Origin: Pseudomonas hygromyciniae
GTDB taxonomy: Bacteria > Pseudomonadota > Gammaproteobacteria > Pseudomonadales > Pseudomonadaceae
Reading direction: 5' to 3'
DNA: 64,000 bases
NCBI RefSeq assembly: GCF_016925675.1
Contig: NZ_CP070506.1
Span: 184,501-248,500, forward strand
This document shows positions 44,396 to 53,435 of the stretch, piece by piece. Under the pieces are notes generated by a model. That model had not been told where the DNA came from and did no database searches. It was given only the letters and a program-made list of their open reading frames with translations. The stretch's first letter is position 1. Each line of letters begins with the position of its first letter. The translations under genes were made by a program, and so were the position numbers.

Positions 44396-46744
44396 ATGAG
44401 TGTGTCGAAGCCCGTTGTACCGTCCTCCCTCTGGCGGCTCAAACGCCTGCCCCTGGCGCTGTTGCTGGCGGGCAGTGCCGGCTGGACGCCGAGTCAGGCC
44501 GCCGAAAACCCCGCCCCAGTGCCCAAGGGCGAGAGCGCCAGCGGGCAACTGGAGACGGTCACCGTGACCGCTCGCCGGCGCACCGAAAGCGCCCAGGAAG
44601 TGCCCACGCCGATGAGCGTGATCGGCGGCCAGGCCCTGGAGAGCCAGCGGGTCTATCGGATCCAGGACTTGCAGCAACTGGTGCCCAGCGTCAACGTCGC
44701 CTACATGCATGCGCGCCAGTCCAGCGTGTCGATTCGCGGGCTGGGCAATAACCCGGCCAGCGATGGCCTGGAAGGCAGTGTCGGGTTGTACATCGACAAC
44801 GTGTACCTCGGGCGCCCGGGCATGGCGGTTTTCGACCTGATGGATATCGAGCAGCTTGAAGTCTTGCGCGGCCCGCAAGGCACGCTGTTCGGCAAGAACA
44901 CCACGGCCGGGGTGATCAACATCAGCACCCGCGCGCCGAGTTTTACCCCGGAGCGCAGCATCGAGACGTCGGTGGGCGAAGACGGCTATTTCCAGACCAA
45001 GGGCACGATTTCCGGGCCGCTCAACGATGAATTGGCCGGGCGCTTTTCGGCCTATCGCACCCGCAGCGACGGCGATATCAAAAACGAATACAACGGCCAC
45101 GACCTCAACGGCGGTTCACGCCAGGGCTTTCGTGGGCAACTGCTGTACAAGCCCAACGAGGCCTTCAACCTGCGCTGGATCGGCGACTACAACGAAGAGG
45201 CTTCCAGCGCCGGCACCCGCGTGCTGTACAGCACCGGGCCAACCATCAACGGCACCAACCTCTACCAATCGCGGGCGGATGCAGCCGGGGCAACCCTGGT
45301 CAACGGCGCTCACCGCAAGGTCAACCTGGACAACGACCAGCGTGTCACGGTGTTCCAGGGCGGTACCTCGCTGGAGGCCAATTGGACCCTGCCCAGCGAC
45401 TTCACCTTGACGTCGGTCAGCGCCTATCGTTGGTGGAATTTCACCCCGCGCAATGACGATGGTCTCAACGTGCCGGCGTCCTACAACGCAGGGGTGTCGG
45501 TGGAAGATAAACAGTGGTCCCAAGAGTTTCGCCTGGCGTCGCCTAAGGGTGGGTTCTTCGACTATGTGGTGGGCGCCTACTACTTCGGCTCCGACCTGGA
45601 CAACAAATCCTTCGCCTATTACGGGCCCCAGGCCGATATCTGGAACGGCACGCCAGCGGGGGCCTTGAGCAATGTCAGCAGCGTCGGTAACGGGCATATC
45701 CGTACCAACAGTTTTGCCCTGTTCGCCCAAGGCACCTGGCACCTGACCGAACGCCTGGACTTCACCGCCGGCCTGCGCGGCACCTATGAAGAAAAAAGCG
45801 CTTGGGTTAGCCGCAATGCGCCGCTGGGTGGCGCAACGGTGACGGGCGCGGCGGCGACGGCCCGCCGTGGGCGCGCCGGTGCTTACGACTCCGGCGATCT
45901 GAACCAGTACAGCACCAGCCCTTCTGGCCTGCTCAACCTCAGCTACCGTTTCAGCGATGACTTGCTCGGCTATGCAACCTTGTCCCATGGCGAGAAATCC
46001 GGCGGGGTCAACCTGGCGGTAGGCTCGGCCCCCACCGCTGGCGCGGACTCGCTGCTGATCGGCACCGAGCGCGCCAACAACGCCGAACTGGGCTTTAAAA
46101 GCACCCTGTGGGACCGTCGCCTGCAACTCAACGCCAACCTGTTCTGGACCCAGGTCAATGGCTACCAGACCAATGCCTACGACTACGGCAACCGCGTGCA
46201 GTACCTGACCAATGCCGGCTCCGTACGCTCCCGTGGCGTGGAATTGGAAAGCACCCTGGTGCCGATTCGCGGCCTGACCCTGAACCTCAACGGCTCGTTC
46301 AACGATGTGCGCTACCTGTCGTACAAAGATGCGCCATGCCCGCCGGAAGTCAGCCTGCGCCCTGGTGCACCGGCCTCGTGCGACCTCAGCGGGCACCAGG
46401 TGGTGGGCGCCTCGAAGTGGATTGCCAACGCCAACGGCGAATACAAGTGGAACCTGGATAACGGCTTCGAACCCTACGTAACCGCCAGCTATGCCTATCG
46501 CTCGAAGGCGGTGGGCACGGTCGAGGATTCGGACTATGGGCAGATTCCCGGTTATGGGCTGGTCAACCTGTCCACCGGCCTGCGTGGCGATTTCCAGCAG
46601 GGTCAATGGGATGTGTCGTTATGGCTGAAAAACGCCTTCGACAAAACCTACTACACCACCCTGTGGACAGGCGGCAACGGAGGCTATGAAGGTCTGCTCG
46701 GCACCCCGCGCACCCTGGGCGTGACCGGCCGCTACGACTTCTAA
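44396..46744 (+). CDS. TonB-dependent outer-membrane receptor
   Basis: This protein has 782 residues. A signal peptide to about Ala37 precedes a TonB box-like 'LETVTVTARRR'. The plug domain (about 60-170) includes 'SVSIRGLGNNPASDGLEGSVGLYIDNVYLGRPG' and 'IEQLEVLRGPQGTLFGKNTTAGVINISTRAP' in pieces. The 22-stranded barrel ends 'RTLGVTGRYDF'. It should take a large or scarce ligand across the outer membrane with TonB-ExbBD energy. The setting among sulfatases suggests sulfated compounds, similar to the receptor reported near sftR in P. putida; no siderophore genes are nearby. GGAG precedes the ATG. Confidence 0.93.
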   Translation: MSVSKPVVPSSLWRLKRLPLALLLAGSAGWTPSQAAENPAPVPKGESASGQLETVTVTARRRTESAQEVPTPMSVIGGQALESQRVYRIQDLQQLVPSVNVAYMHARQSSVSIRGLGNNPASDGLEGSVGLYIDNVYLGRPGMAVFDLMDIEQLEVLRGPQGTLFGKNTTAGVINISTRAPSFTPERSIETSVGEDGYFQTKGTISGPLNDELAGRFSAYRTRSDGDIKNEYNGHDLNGGSRQGFRGQLLYKPNEAFNLRWIGDYNEEASSAGTRVLYSTGPTINGTNLYQSRADAAGATLVNGAHRKVNLDNDQRVTVFQGGTSLEANWTLPSDFTLTSVSAYRWWNFTPRNDDGLNVPASYNAGVSVEDKQWSQEFRLASPKGGFFDYVVGAYYFGSDLDNKSFAYYGPQADIWNGTPAGALSNVSSVGNGHIRTNSFALFAQGTWHLTERLDFTAGLRGTYEEKSAWVSRNAPLGGATVTGAAATARRGRAGAYDSGDLNQYSTSPSGLLNLSYRFSDDLLGYATLSHGEKSGGVNLAVGSAPTAGADSLLIGTERANNAELGFKSTLWDRRLQLNANLFWTQVNGYQTNAYDYGNRVQYLTNAGSVRSRGVELESTLVPIRGLTLNLNGSFNDVRYLSYKDAPCPPEVSLRPGAPASCDLSGHQVVGASKWIANANGEYKWNLDNGFEPYVTASYAYRSKAVGTVEDSDYGQIPGYGLVNLSTGLRGDFQQGQWDVSLWLKNAFDKTYYTTLWTGGNGGYEGLLGTPRTLGVTGRYDF

Positions 46745-46756
46745 CCCCCCATCACC

Positions 46757-46856
46757 TGTAGGAGCGAGCTTGCTCGCGAAGAACCCCCAGACGACGCGGT
46801 TAACCTGGTTCTGCGCGTTATCGTTGACGTTTTTCGCGAGCAAGCTCGCTCCTACA
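46757..46856. repeat. REPIN, 100-bp 'gtaggag' class
   Basis: The 'tgtaggagcgagcttgctcg' arms share length and spacer words ('cagacgacgcg', 'gcgttatcgt') with 11711-11810. The unit lies between the receptor and the convergent MFS gene. Confidence 0.88.
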
Positions 46857-46859
46857 CAA

Positions 46860-48029
46860 TCAGCAAGCGGCGGTGCTGCGGTAAGTGGCTGGGCTGAATA
46901 CCCGGGTGACCACCAGCATCGCGACCACCGTCACGGTCAGTACCACCCAGGCGCTGACAAAACTGCCGGTGAGTTCGCGCAGCCAGCCGGTCATCCAGGG
47001 CGACACGGCATTGATCAAGAAGCCCACGCCCTGCACGAAGGCCGCCAGTTGCCCGGCTTCCCGTGGGTCACGGCGGTGGTCCAGGGTCAGCAGCAGGCTC
47101 AGGGCAAAGCACGCTCCCAGGCCGAAGCCGATCAGCGCCACCCACAGGTGTGGGTATTGCAGCGGTGCCCACAGCAGGCCGAGATAACCCACGGTCTGGG
47201 CCAGCAGGCTGATGGTCAGCAAGGGCCGGCGGTCGATACCGCGTTGCGCCAGCGCCGGCATCAACAGCGCGGCAATCACCTGGAAAATCGTCATGAACGC
47301 CAGCAGCGAGCCGCTGGGCAGCACGCCCCAACCCAGTTGCTGGTAGTACGCCGGCAGCCACGCCACCATGCTCATATACCCGCAGTTCACCAGGCCGAAA
47401 TACAGCGCCAGCAACCAGGCGCGCCGATTGCGCAAGCCCTGGAGCGGCGCCGTCACCTGCAGGTTTTTCGCCGCGCCCAACGGCAGCCACACCCACAGCA
47501 GCAACGCGCCGAGCGCCGGCAGCAGCCAGATGCCAAGGCCGGCCTGCCAGTGCTGGAAATGGCTGGCCACCAGCGGGCTGAGCAACGCCGCCAAACCACC
47601 GCCACCCATCAACGAGGCTGAATACACCCCCATCGCCAGGGGTACCCGTTGGTGGAACTGACGCTTGATCATCGCCGGCACCAACGCCTGGATCAGCGCC
47701 ACACCGGCCCCACCCAGCAACGCCGTGGCCAGCAGTGCCGGTGCCTGGCCCAGCAGCCAGCGCGCCAGGCATGCAAGAAGGATCATCATCAAACCCAGGG
47801 CAATCCCGCGTCGCTCGCCCAACTGCGCCTCGACGCGGATGCCCACCAACGCCACCAAACCCATGCACACTACCGGCAGGCTGGTGAGCAAGGCACTGCT
47901 CTGGAAGCTCAGGCCGGTAGCCAGGCGGATCTCCCCGAGCAACGGGCTGATGGAGCTGAGGATCGGCCTCAGGTTAAGGCCCAGCACCACCAGCAGGCCC
48001 CAGTCGGCGAGGGATTTATTCAGGGTCAT
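46860..48029 (-). CDS. CynX/NimT-type MFS transporter
   Basis: This protein has 389 residues with about 12 TM helices. 'GLNLRPILSSISPLLGEIRLATGLS' near the N-terminus is the typical CynX-family opening, followed by 'LLTSLPVVCMGLVAL' and 'LGGAGVALIQALVPAMIKRQF'. Members carry cyanate, 2-nitroimidazole or other small organic solutes; the substrate here is unknown. It overlaps the deaminase gene by 14 bp and is the last gene of a three-gene minus-strand operon, so it may export or import a deaminase substrate or product. Confidence 0.87.
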   Translation of the reverse strand: MTLNKSLADWGLLVVLGLNLRPILSSISPLLGEIRLATGLSFQSSALLTSLPVVCMGLVALVGIRVEAQLGERRGIALGLMMILLACLARWLLGQAPALLATALLGGAGVALIQALVPAMIKRQFHQRVPLAMGVYSASLMGGGGLAALLSPLVASHFQHWQAGLGIWLLPALGALLLWVWLPLGAAKNLQVTAPLQGLRNRRAWLLALYFGLVNCGYMSMVAWLPAYYQQLGWGVLPSGSLLAFMTIFQVIAALLMPALAQRGIDRRPLLTISLLAQTVGYLGLLWAPLQYPHLWVALIGFGLGACFALSLLLTLDHRRDPREAGQLAAFVQGVGFLINAVSPWMTGWLRELTGSFVSAWVVLTVTVVAMLVVTRVFSPATYRSTAAC

Positions 48030-48483
48030 GCAGGGACTTCCATTGACGGTAAAGGGCTTGCATGGCCGGCATCGGCAGGTGCTCGACGGGCAGTTGCTGG
48101 GCGGTCAGCGGCAGGCTCATCTGCTGGTAAACCGCGGCAGTCGACAGCCCGAACGGCGCGGCCATTTGATTGCTCGCGGCAAACACCACGCGGGCCACGC
48201 CACACAAGTACATGGCACCCAGGCACATCGGGCACGGCTGGCCGCTGGCGTAGATCACACAGCCTTCAAGGCGTGGGCCGAGCTGTTGGCTGGCACGGCG
48301 GATGGCGAGCATTTCGGCATGGGCGGTGGGGTCCTGGTCGAGGTGGATCTGGTTCACCGCTTCCACCAGCACAGCACCGTCCTTGACCAGCACGGCGCCA
48401 AATGGCCGCCCACCCTGGGCCACGTTGTCCTGCGCCAGGGCGACGGCGCGTTGCAACCAGGCTTGATCGTGCTGTGGGCTCAT
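48016..48483 (-). CDS. Nucleoside/guanine deaminase-like zinc enzyme
   Basis: This protein has 155 residues (start 48483; the longer open frame to 48750 is only the shadow of the ankyrin gene). It has the cytidine-deaminase fold with zinc ligands His55 ('TAHAEMLAIR', Glu57 as proton shuttle), Cys84 and Cys87 ('SGQPCPMCLGAMYL'). 'GRPFGAVLVKDG' is usual for the guanine deaminase/TadA-like group. A separate tadA is expected elsewhere, so a metabolic base deaminase is more likely. Its ATG overlaps the ankyrin stop (ATGA). Confidence 0.87.
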   Translation of the reverse strand: MSPQHDQAWLQRAVALAQDNVAQGGRPFGAVLVKDGAVLVEAVNQIHLDQDPTAHAEMLAIRRASQQLGPRLEGCVIYASGQPCPMCLGAMYLCGVARVVFAASNQMAAPFGLSTAAVYQQMSLPLTAQQLPVEHLPMPAMQALYRQWKSLHDPE

Positions 48484-49142
48484 TGGGCACCTGCTTCTTG
48501 CAGCAGTTTGGCGATGGCGACCTGGCCGCGCTTTTGCGCCTGTTGCAGGGGGCTGATGCCGTCGCGGTCGGGCAGGTTCACATTGGCACCGGCGCCGATC
48601 AGCATGGCGACGATTTGCTGATGGGCGAGGCCGCCGTCCGAGAGCACGATGGCTTCCATGAGGCCGGTCCAGCCCAGGCGGTTGACGTGGTTGACGTCGA
48701 CGCCAGCATCGATCAGCAGGCGCACTGTTTGCACGTGCCCGCGCTCGCACGCCGGGATCAGGGCGGTGCCGCCGTAGCGATTGGTGCTCTTGAGGTCGGC
48801 GCCATGGGCCAGGGTCATGGCCAGGATTTGATTGTGGCCGCTGGCGCCGGCCAGCAGGTAAGGGCTGTCTTGCATCAGGTTCTTGCGGTTCACATCGGCC
48901 CCGGCCTCGATCAGGGCGCGGGCGATATCCACGCGATTGGCCTGGGTGGCCAGCAACAGCGGCGTGCTGCCATCGATGGCGCGGGTATCCAGATCGGCAC
49001 CCTTGGCCAGCAGTTGCTCGACCTGCGCCAATTGCCCGGCATGCACGGCGTCGAGCAAACCTTTATCGGCGGCCATGCTGTTACTTGCCACCATCAACCC
49101 CAATGCCAGGACGGCGGTTTTGAAAGGAGTAGGCCATGCCAT
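48480..49142 (-). CDS. Periplasmic ankyrin-repeat protein
   Basis: This protein has 220 residues. Its Sec signal (to about Ala25, 'LMVASNSMAADKG') is followed by five ankyrin repeats with clear turns: 'GADLDTRAIDGSTPLLLATQ', 'GADVNRKNLMQDSPYLLAGA', 'GADLKSTNRYGGTALIPACE', 'GVDVNHVNRLGWTGLMEAIV' and 'GANVNLPDRDGISPLQQAQ'. It is probably a periplasmic protein-binding scaffold. First gene of the operon with the deaminase and MFS carrier, behind GAGG, and divergent from a LysR gene. Confidence 0.88.
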   Translation of the reverse strand: MAWPTPFKTAVLALGLMVASNSMAADKGLLDAVHAGQLAQVEQLLAKGADLDTRAIDGSTPLLLATQANRVDIARALIEAGADVNRKNLMQDSPYLLAGASGHNQILAMTLAHGADLKSTNRYGGTALIPACERGHVQTVRLLIDAGVDVNHVNRLGWTGLMEAIVLSDGGLAHQQIVAMLIGAGANVNLPDRDGISPLQQAQKRGQVAIAKLLQEAGAQ

Positions 49143-49248
49143 GGGAACCTCGTTTCAGTGCAATGAACGGGAAGTATGGCCACCGCCTGGGGTATTCTGA
49201 AATTAAATATAACCATGCCAACCAGTGGCAAACACGATGGTGGTGTTC

Positions 49249-50100
49249 ATGTTCGATCCCGTGCTGTTGCGCAGTTTTATCGCCGTCGTCGACTGCGCCA
49301 ATTTCACCCGCGCCGCCGAACGCCTGCACCTCACTCAATCCACGGTCAGCCAGCAATTGCGCCGCCTGGAAGACAGCGTCGGCTGCCGCTTGCTTGACCG
49401 CGATCAGCGCCGGGTGGTGGCGACGGTCGAGGGTGAGCGCTTGCTGGCCTATGCGCGGCGCATCCTGGCGCTGAACGAAGAGGCTGCCGATGTGCTGATC
49501 AACCAGCAGAGCGACGGGGTGCTGCGCCTGGGCGTGCCCGAGGACTTCGCCGCCGAGCGCTTGATGCCGTTGCTTTCGGCGTTTGTCGTGGCTTATCCAC
49601 GGGTGCGCCTGGAGGTCACCAGTGGCCTGGGGCCGGCGCTGCTGCGTCAGTATCGCGGCGGCGAATTCGATGTGTTGCTGGTCAAGCAAATGGGCGACAG
49701 CGATGACTGCCTGGCCTCCTGGCCGGAGCCGTTGTGCTGGGTCGACAGCCGCCGCATGCCGGCCCTGGGCCGCGATCCCTTGCCGTTGGTGGCGTTCCCG
49801 GTGGGCGGCCTGTACCGCAATGAAATGCTCCAGCACCTAGAGGTCGGGGGCTGGCGCTGGCGCATCGGCTATTCCAGCGCGAGCCTGGCCAGTGTGTGTT
49901 CGGCGGTGGCGGCGGGGTTGGGCATCAGCCTGCTGCCGGAGCGGGTGGTGCAGGCCGGGCATGTGGTGCTCGGCGCCGACAGCGGTTTGCCTGCGGTGCA
50001 GGGCGTGCGGCTGGCGCTGTATGGGCGCACTGGGATGGGAGCGGCGGGGCAGAGCCTGCAGCGTCAATTGTGGGATTTATGCGAGGCCAACCCGCGCTGA
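49249..50100 (+). CDS. LysR-family regulator divergent from ankyrin-deaminase-MFS operon
   Basis: This protein has 283 residues (start MFDPVLLRSFIAVVD at 49249; ATGs at 49225 and 49237 are alternatives). HTH: 'NFTRAAERLHLTQSTVSQQLRRLEDSVG'. The effector domain has 'GVLRLGVPEDFAAERLMPLL', 'FDVLLVKQM' and 'GLGISLLPERVV'. It lacks the 'FGCGPAPA' block of the two sulfur-locus LysRs and is not their close paralogue. The 106-bp gap to the ankyrin gene suggests it controls that operon. Confidence 0.88.
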   Translation: MFDPVLLRSFIAVVDCANFTRAAERLHLTQSTVSQQLRRLEDSVGCRLLDRDQRRVVATVEGERLLAYARRILALNEEAADVLINQQSDGVLRLGVPEDFAAERLMPLLSAFVVAYPRVRLEVTSGLGPALLRQYRGGEFDVLLVKQMGDSDDCLASWPEPLCWVDSRRMPALGRDPLPLVAFPVGGLYRNEMLQHLEVGGWRWRIGYSSASLASVCSAVAAGLGISLLPERVVQAGHVVLGADSGLPAVQGVRLALYGRTGMGAAGQSLQRQLWDLCEANPR

Positions 50101-50339
50101 ACCATGCCTTTGAGGAATATTTTGCATGCCGGCAAAGCATCATGATTTTGCCCCTCGCCGCCAGGCCGCGTGGGGCGTGGCTTTGCTGGATTGGCTGAGT
50201 TTTCATATTCCTGTTCGGTCTATGTATAACTTTAAAGATTACTTTAAGAGATAAGCGTCTGCCCCCGATGATTCAGCTCTCGACGGTCGCCCCCGCAGGC
50301 CCGTCGGTTTTTTCGCTGAAGACAGCAGGGAGTGAATCA

Positions 50340-51149
50340 ATGGGCAATGTCCAGACCGCCGCCAGTGCACATGAGGCGCTGTGGCGCCAGGCACCGAGTG
50401 GTGAGTTGGTCGACCTTGGCCGGCCGCACCGCGCGCCCTTGGGGCAGTTGCGGTTGCAGAAAACCCCCAAGGGGATCTTGAGCCGCCGTGAAGGCATTTT
50501 ATTGGGCCTGTTGGCGCTGGCGCTGCATGGCGCGGTGATCTATTGGGTCAGCCAGAAACCGGTACCGGTACTGCCGATTGTGCCGCCGGAAATTCCACCA
50601 ATGACCATCGAATTTTCCCAGCCGGCGCCACCGGTGGTGGAACCGCCGCCGCCTGTACCGCCACCGCCTGTGGTCGTGGAACCACCGCCACCTGTGGTGG
50701 ATGAGTTGGCGGCCAAGCCGGCGCCACCCAAGCCGATCCCCAAACCCAAGCCCAAACCGGTGCCCAAGCCCGAACCCAAGCCTGCGCCAAAAGCCGTCGA
50801 ACAACCGCCCGCGCCACCCCAGCCGGCACCACCGGCGCCCACGCCAGCCCCGCCTGCGCCGGCACCGGTAACACCTGCTTCGGCCAACGCCGCGTACCTG
50901 AAGAACCCGGCGCCCGAGTACCCATCACTGGCCCAACGCCGTGGCTGGGAAGGCACTGTGTTGTTGCGGGTGCATGTATTGGCCAGCGGCAAGCCCGGTG
51001 AAATCCAGGTGCAGAAGAGCAGCGGTCGCCAGCAACTCGACGACGCCGCACTCAGCGCCGTGAAGCGCTGGAGCTTCGTGCCGGCCAAGCAGGGCGACGT
51101 GGCACAGGATGGCTGGGTCAGCGTGCCCATCGATTTCAAGATTCATTGA
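50340..51149 (+). CDS. tonB: TonB-family energy-transducing protein
   Basis: This protein has 269 residues. AGGGAG precedes the ATG at 50340; a frame-matched ATG at 50268 has no site. A cytoplasmic N-terminus of ~60 residues precedes one TM helix (about 55-72, 'LLGLLALALHGAVIYWV'). A long Pro-rich spacer of PPPP and KPKPKP/KPEPKP repeats spans the periplasm. The C-terminal domain has 'NPAPEYPSLAQRRGWEGTVLLRVHVLASG' and 'ALSAVKRWSFVPAKQ'. It works with the downstream ExbB and ExbD. No receptor gene is adjacent; the one at 44396-46744 is the nearest client. Confidence 0.92.
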   Translation: MGNVQTAASAHEALWRQAPSGELVDLGRPHRAPLGQLRLQKTPKGILSRREGILLGLLALALHGAVIYWVSQKPVPVLPIVPPEIPPMTIEFSQPAPPVVEPPPPVPPPPVVVEPPPPVVDELAAKPAPPKPIPKPKPKPVPKPEPKPAPKAVEQPPAPPQPAPPAPTPAPPAPAPVTPASANAAYLKNPAPEYPSLAQRRGWEGTVLLRVHVLASGKPGEIQVQKSSGRQQLDDAALSAVKRWSFVPAKQGDVAQDGWVSVPIDFKIH

Positions 51150-51191
51150 GCCTTTGCTCGACACCCTATCGCTTACACCGAGGTACACATC

Positions 51192-51917
51192 ATGACGTTA
51201 CTGGCATCTCCACTTGAATCCATCGAAAGCGCGGTGATCTGGCTGCTGGTGGTTTTTTCCGTCGCCACCTGGGGCCTGGCCCTGCTCAAGGGTGTGCAGT
51301 TCGCCCGCCTCAAGGCTCAGGATCGCAAGTTCCACAAACAGTTCTGGGCGGCGTCGAGCCTGGATTCGGCCGCCGAACTGAGCGAAACCCACCCCGGCGC
51401 CGCCGCCCGTGTGGCCCAGGCTGGCTACGCCGCGATCCAGGTGGGCGATGCGCCGCACGCCGCTGACCTGAGCCAGGCCATCAACCATCAGGACCGCCTC
51501 GAACGTGCCCTGCGCCAGCAGATCGTGCGGGAACGGCGCTCCCTGGAAACCGGCCTGGCCGTGGTCGCGAGTATCGGCAGCACCTCGCCCTTTATCGGCC
51601 TGTTCGGCACCGTGTGGGGGATCATGGAAGCGTTGAAAGGGATCAGCGCTGCCGGTTCCGCCAGCCTGGAAACCGTGGCCGGTCCGATCGGCGCGGCGCT
51701 GGTCGCGACCGGTGTGGGGATCGCCGTCGCCGTGCCGGCGGTGCTGGTCTACAACTACTTCCTGCGTCGCCTGAAGCTTACGGCTGCCGACCTGGACGAC
51801 TTCGCCCATGACTTCTACAGCCTGGCGCAGAAAAATTCGTTCCGCGTGCTGGTCCACCCGGCGCTGCATAAAAACGCCGCCCAGGGCAGCGCGCAAAAAG
51901 TGAAGGAGGCGTCCTGA
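51192..51917 (+). CDS. exbB: ExbB-type proton channel protein
   Basis: This protein has 241 residues of the MotA/TolQ/ExbB family. TM1 is at about 10-28. 'ETGLAVVASIGSTSPFIGLFGTVWGIMEALKGIS' (in pieces) and 'VAGPIGAALVATGVGIAVAVPAVLVYNYFLRR' form the two conserved helices. It forms the pentameric stator that passes protons with ExbD and drives TonB. exbD starts one base after its stop. Confidence 0.94.
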   Translation: MTLLASPLESIESAVIWLLVVFSVATWGLALLKGVQFARLKAQDRKFHKQFWAASSLDSAAELSETHPGAAARVAQAGYAAIQVGDAPHAADLSQAINHQDRLERALRQQIVRERRSLETGLAVVASIGSTSPFIGLFGTVWGIMEALKGISAAGSASLETVAGPIGAALVATGVGIAVAVPAVLVYNYFLRRLKLTAADLDDFAHDFYSLAQKNSFRVLVHPALHKNAAQGSAQKVKEAS

Positions 51918-51918
51918 T

Positions 51919-52320
51919 ATGGCCTTCTCTACCCAAGACAGCGACGAGGTCCTGAGTGAGATCAACGTCACGCCCCTGGTGGACGTGATGCTGGTCCTGC
52001 TGGTGGTGTTTATCGTCACCGCCCCGCTGCTGACCAATGCGATCCCGATCAACCTGCCCAAGACCGAGGCCGTTGCCCCGGTAGAGCAGAAAGACCCGCT
52101 GGTGGTGAGCATCGACGGTGCCGGCAAGGTGTTTATCAACAAGGATGAAATCCAGCCGGACCTGCTGGAATTCAACCTGCAGGCCGCCAAGGCGAAGGAC
52201 CCTGAGGTACGGGTGCAACTGCAGGCTGACGATGGTGTGAACTATGGCGAAGTGGCTCGGGCCATGGCGTCGATTGAGCGAGCGGGGATTACCAAGCTGT
52301 CGGTGATTACTGCGCGTTAG
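51919..52320 (+). CDS. exbD: ExbD-type proton channel protein
   Basis: This protein has 133 residues. One TM helix carries the essential Asp in 'INVTPLVDVMLVLLVVFIV', followed by 'NLPKTEAVAP' and a periplasmic domain ('LVVSIDGAGKVFINKDEI', 'VRVQLQADDGVNYGEVARAM'). Last gene of the tonB-exbB-exbD operon; an intrinsic terminator follows. Confidence 0.95.
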   Translation: MAFSTQDSDEVLSEINVTPLVDVMLVLLVVFIVTAPLLTNAIPINLPKTEAVAPVEQKDPLVVSIDGAGKVFINKDEIQPDLLEFNLQAAKAKDPEVRVQLQADDGVNYGEVARAMASIERAGITKLSVITAR

Positions 52321-52344
52321 TGTCAAAAGCCTCGACAATTTTTT

Positions 52345-52378
52345 GGCCGTCTCCTTGGCAGGGTGCGGCCTTTTTTTT
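52345..52378 (+). terminator. Intrinsic terminator after exbD
   Basis: A GGCCG/CGGCC stem with a weakly paired interior is followed by eight Ts. Confidence 0.7.
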
Positions 52379-52416
52379 GCCTGGAATAGCGGTGGTCAGT
52401 TGATGCCGCTTTTGCC

Positions 52417-52551
52417 TGTGGCGAGCGGGCTTGTCCCGCGCTGGGCTGCGAAGCGGCCCCAAAACGAACACCGCGATGCATCTGATGCATCGCGGTGTTT
52501 TTGAATGAGGGCTGCTTCGCAGCCCAGCGCGGGGCAAGCCCGCTCGCCACA
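52417..52551. repeat. Composite 'gtggcgag' palindrome
   Basis: The outer arms 'tgtggcgagcgggcttg' match those at 23239-23372 and 58899-59031. A middle dyad 'gctgggctgcgaagc' and a distinct central hairpin 'aacaccgcgatgcatc/gatgcatcgcggtgtt' are nested inside. Three dyads share one axis. Confidence 0.82.
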
Positions 52552-52598
52552 GAGCACTCGCTGCTTGGGTTTATCTGTTGGATACACCACAAAACAAA

Positions 52599-52687
52599 TG
52601 TGGGAGCTGGCTTGCCTGCGATGACGGTGTGACAGCTACCCGTGCATTGCCTGAACCACCGCTATCGCGGGCAAGACCGCTCCCACA
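52599..52687. repeat. REPIN, 'gtgggag' class (89 bp)
   Basis: The arms 'tgtgggagctggcttgcctg' and reverse complement 'gcgggcaagaccgctccca' are more diverged than in other copies. Together with 52417-52551 it fills the 483-bp exbD-hydrolase gap; the last ~110 bp are AT-rich promoter-like sequence. Confidence 0.75.
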
Positions 52688-52803
52688 TTTTATCGAGGTG
52701 ACTGTGTTTTTAGTTATTAATAAATAGCTTCTTATTCCTTAACGAATATATGCCCCATCCCTATACTGGTCAGCAACGTTAAACGCTGCAGGAGGGCACA
52801 CCC

Positions 52804-53385
52804 ATGCACAGCGAGTTGATCCGTTACCTGATCGTGCCGGGCTGGCAAGGATCGCCAGAAGATCATTGGCAAACCCATTGGCAGAACAGCCTGCCCAACA
52901 GCGCCCGCGTGGAGCAGGCCGACTGGCTGACTCCGCGCCGTGAAGATTGGGTGGCGGCCTTGGCCGAAGCCATTGCGGCCGACAGCACGCCAGTGATCCT
53001 TATCGCCCATAGCCTGGGTTGCATCACCGTGGCGCACTGGGCGGCCAGCGCGCCGTTGCAGTTCCTGCGCCAGGTACGCGGGGCCTTGCTGGTGGCCCCG
53101 GCGGATGTCGAGCGCCCGGCGTGTGCGCCTGCCTTGCGCAACTTTGCACCGATTCCCCGCGACCTGTTGCCGTTTCCCAGCCAGGTCGTCAGCTCCGACA
53201 ACGACAGCGCCGTCAGTGCCCCTCGGGCCTTGGAACTGGCGCGTAACTGGGGGGCTGAAGCCGGGATTCTCGCGGGGGCCGGGCATATCAACGTGAAGTC
53301 CGGCCACCAGCGTTGGGAGCAGGGTTTCGCCTATCTCTATCGCCTGCAAAACCGTCTGGAGCATCACTCCCGGCGCCGCGCCTAA
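52804..53385 (+). CDS. RBBP9/YdeN-family serine hydrolase
   Basis: This protein has 193 residues of a small alpha/beta hydrolase fold. 'YLIVPGWQGSPEDHWQTHW' is the family opening; nucleophile Ser70 lies in 'LIAHSLGC', an Asp in 'SSDNDSAVS' (132-134), and His161 in 'GAGHINV'. The substrate is unknown for the family. No signal peptide. It is followed 50 bp later by a sigma-54 activator-like gene in the same direction; the pair is known to me from other Pseudomonas sulfur-starvation loci, but that link is recalled, not shown here. Confidence 0.88.
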   Translation: MHSELIRYLIVPGWQGSPEDHWQTHWQNSLPNSARVEQADWLTPRREDWVAALAEAIAADSTPVILIAHSLGCITVAHWAASAPLQFLRQVRGALLVAPADVERPACAPALRNFAPIPRDLLPFPSQVVSSDNDSAVSAPRALELARNWGAEAGILAGAGHINVKSGHQRWEQGFAYLYRLQNRLEHHSRRRA

Positions 53386-53435
53386 TACCTTTTCAACGCC
53401 CCGTCCCTTAAGTGGAATTGGGGCGGGAGCCTGCC

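Noticed and set aside
48484..48750. N-terminal extension of the deaminase
   Set aside because: Arg/Pro-rich shadow of the ankyrin gene; the ATG at 48483 begins the conserved fold.
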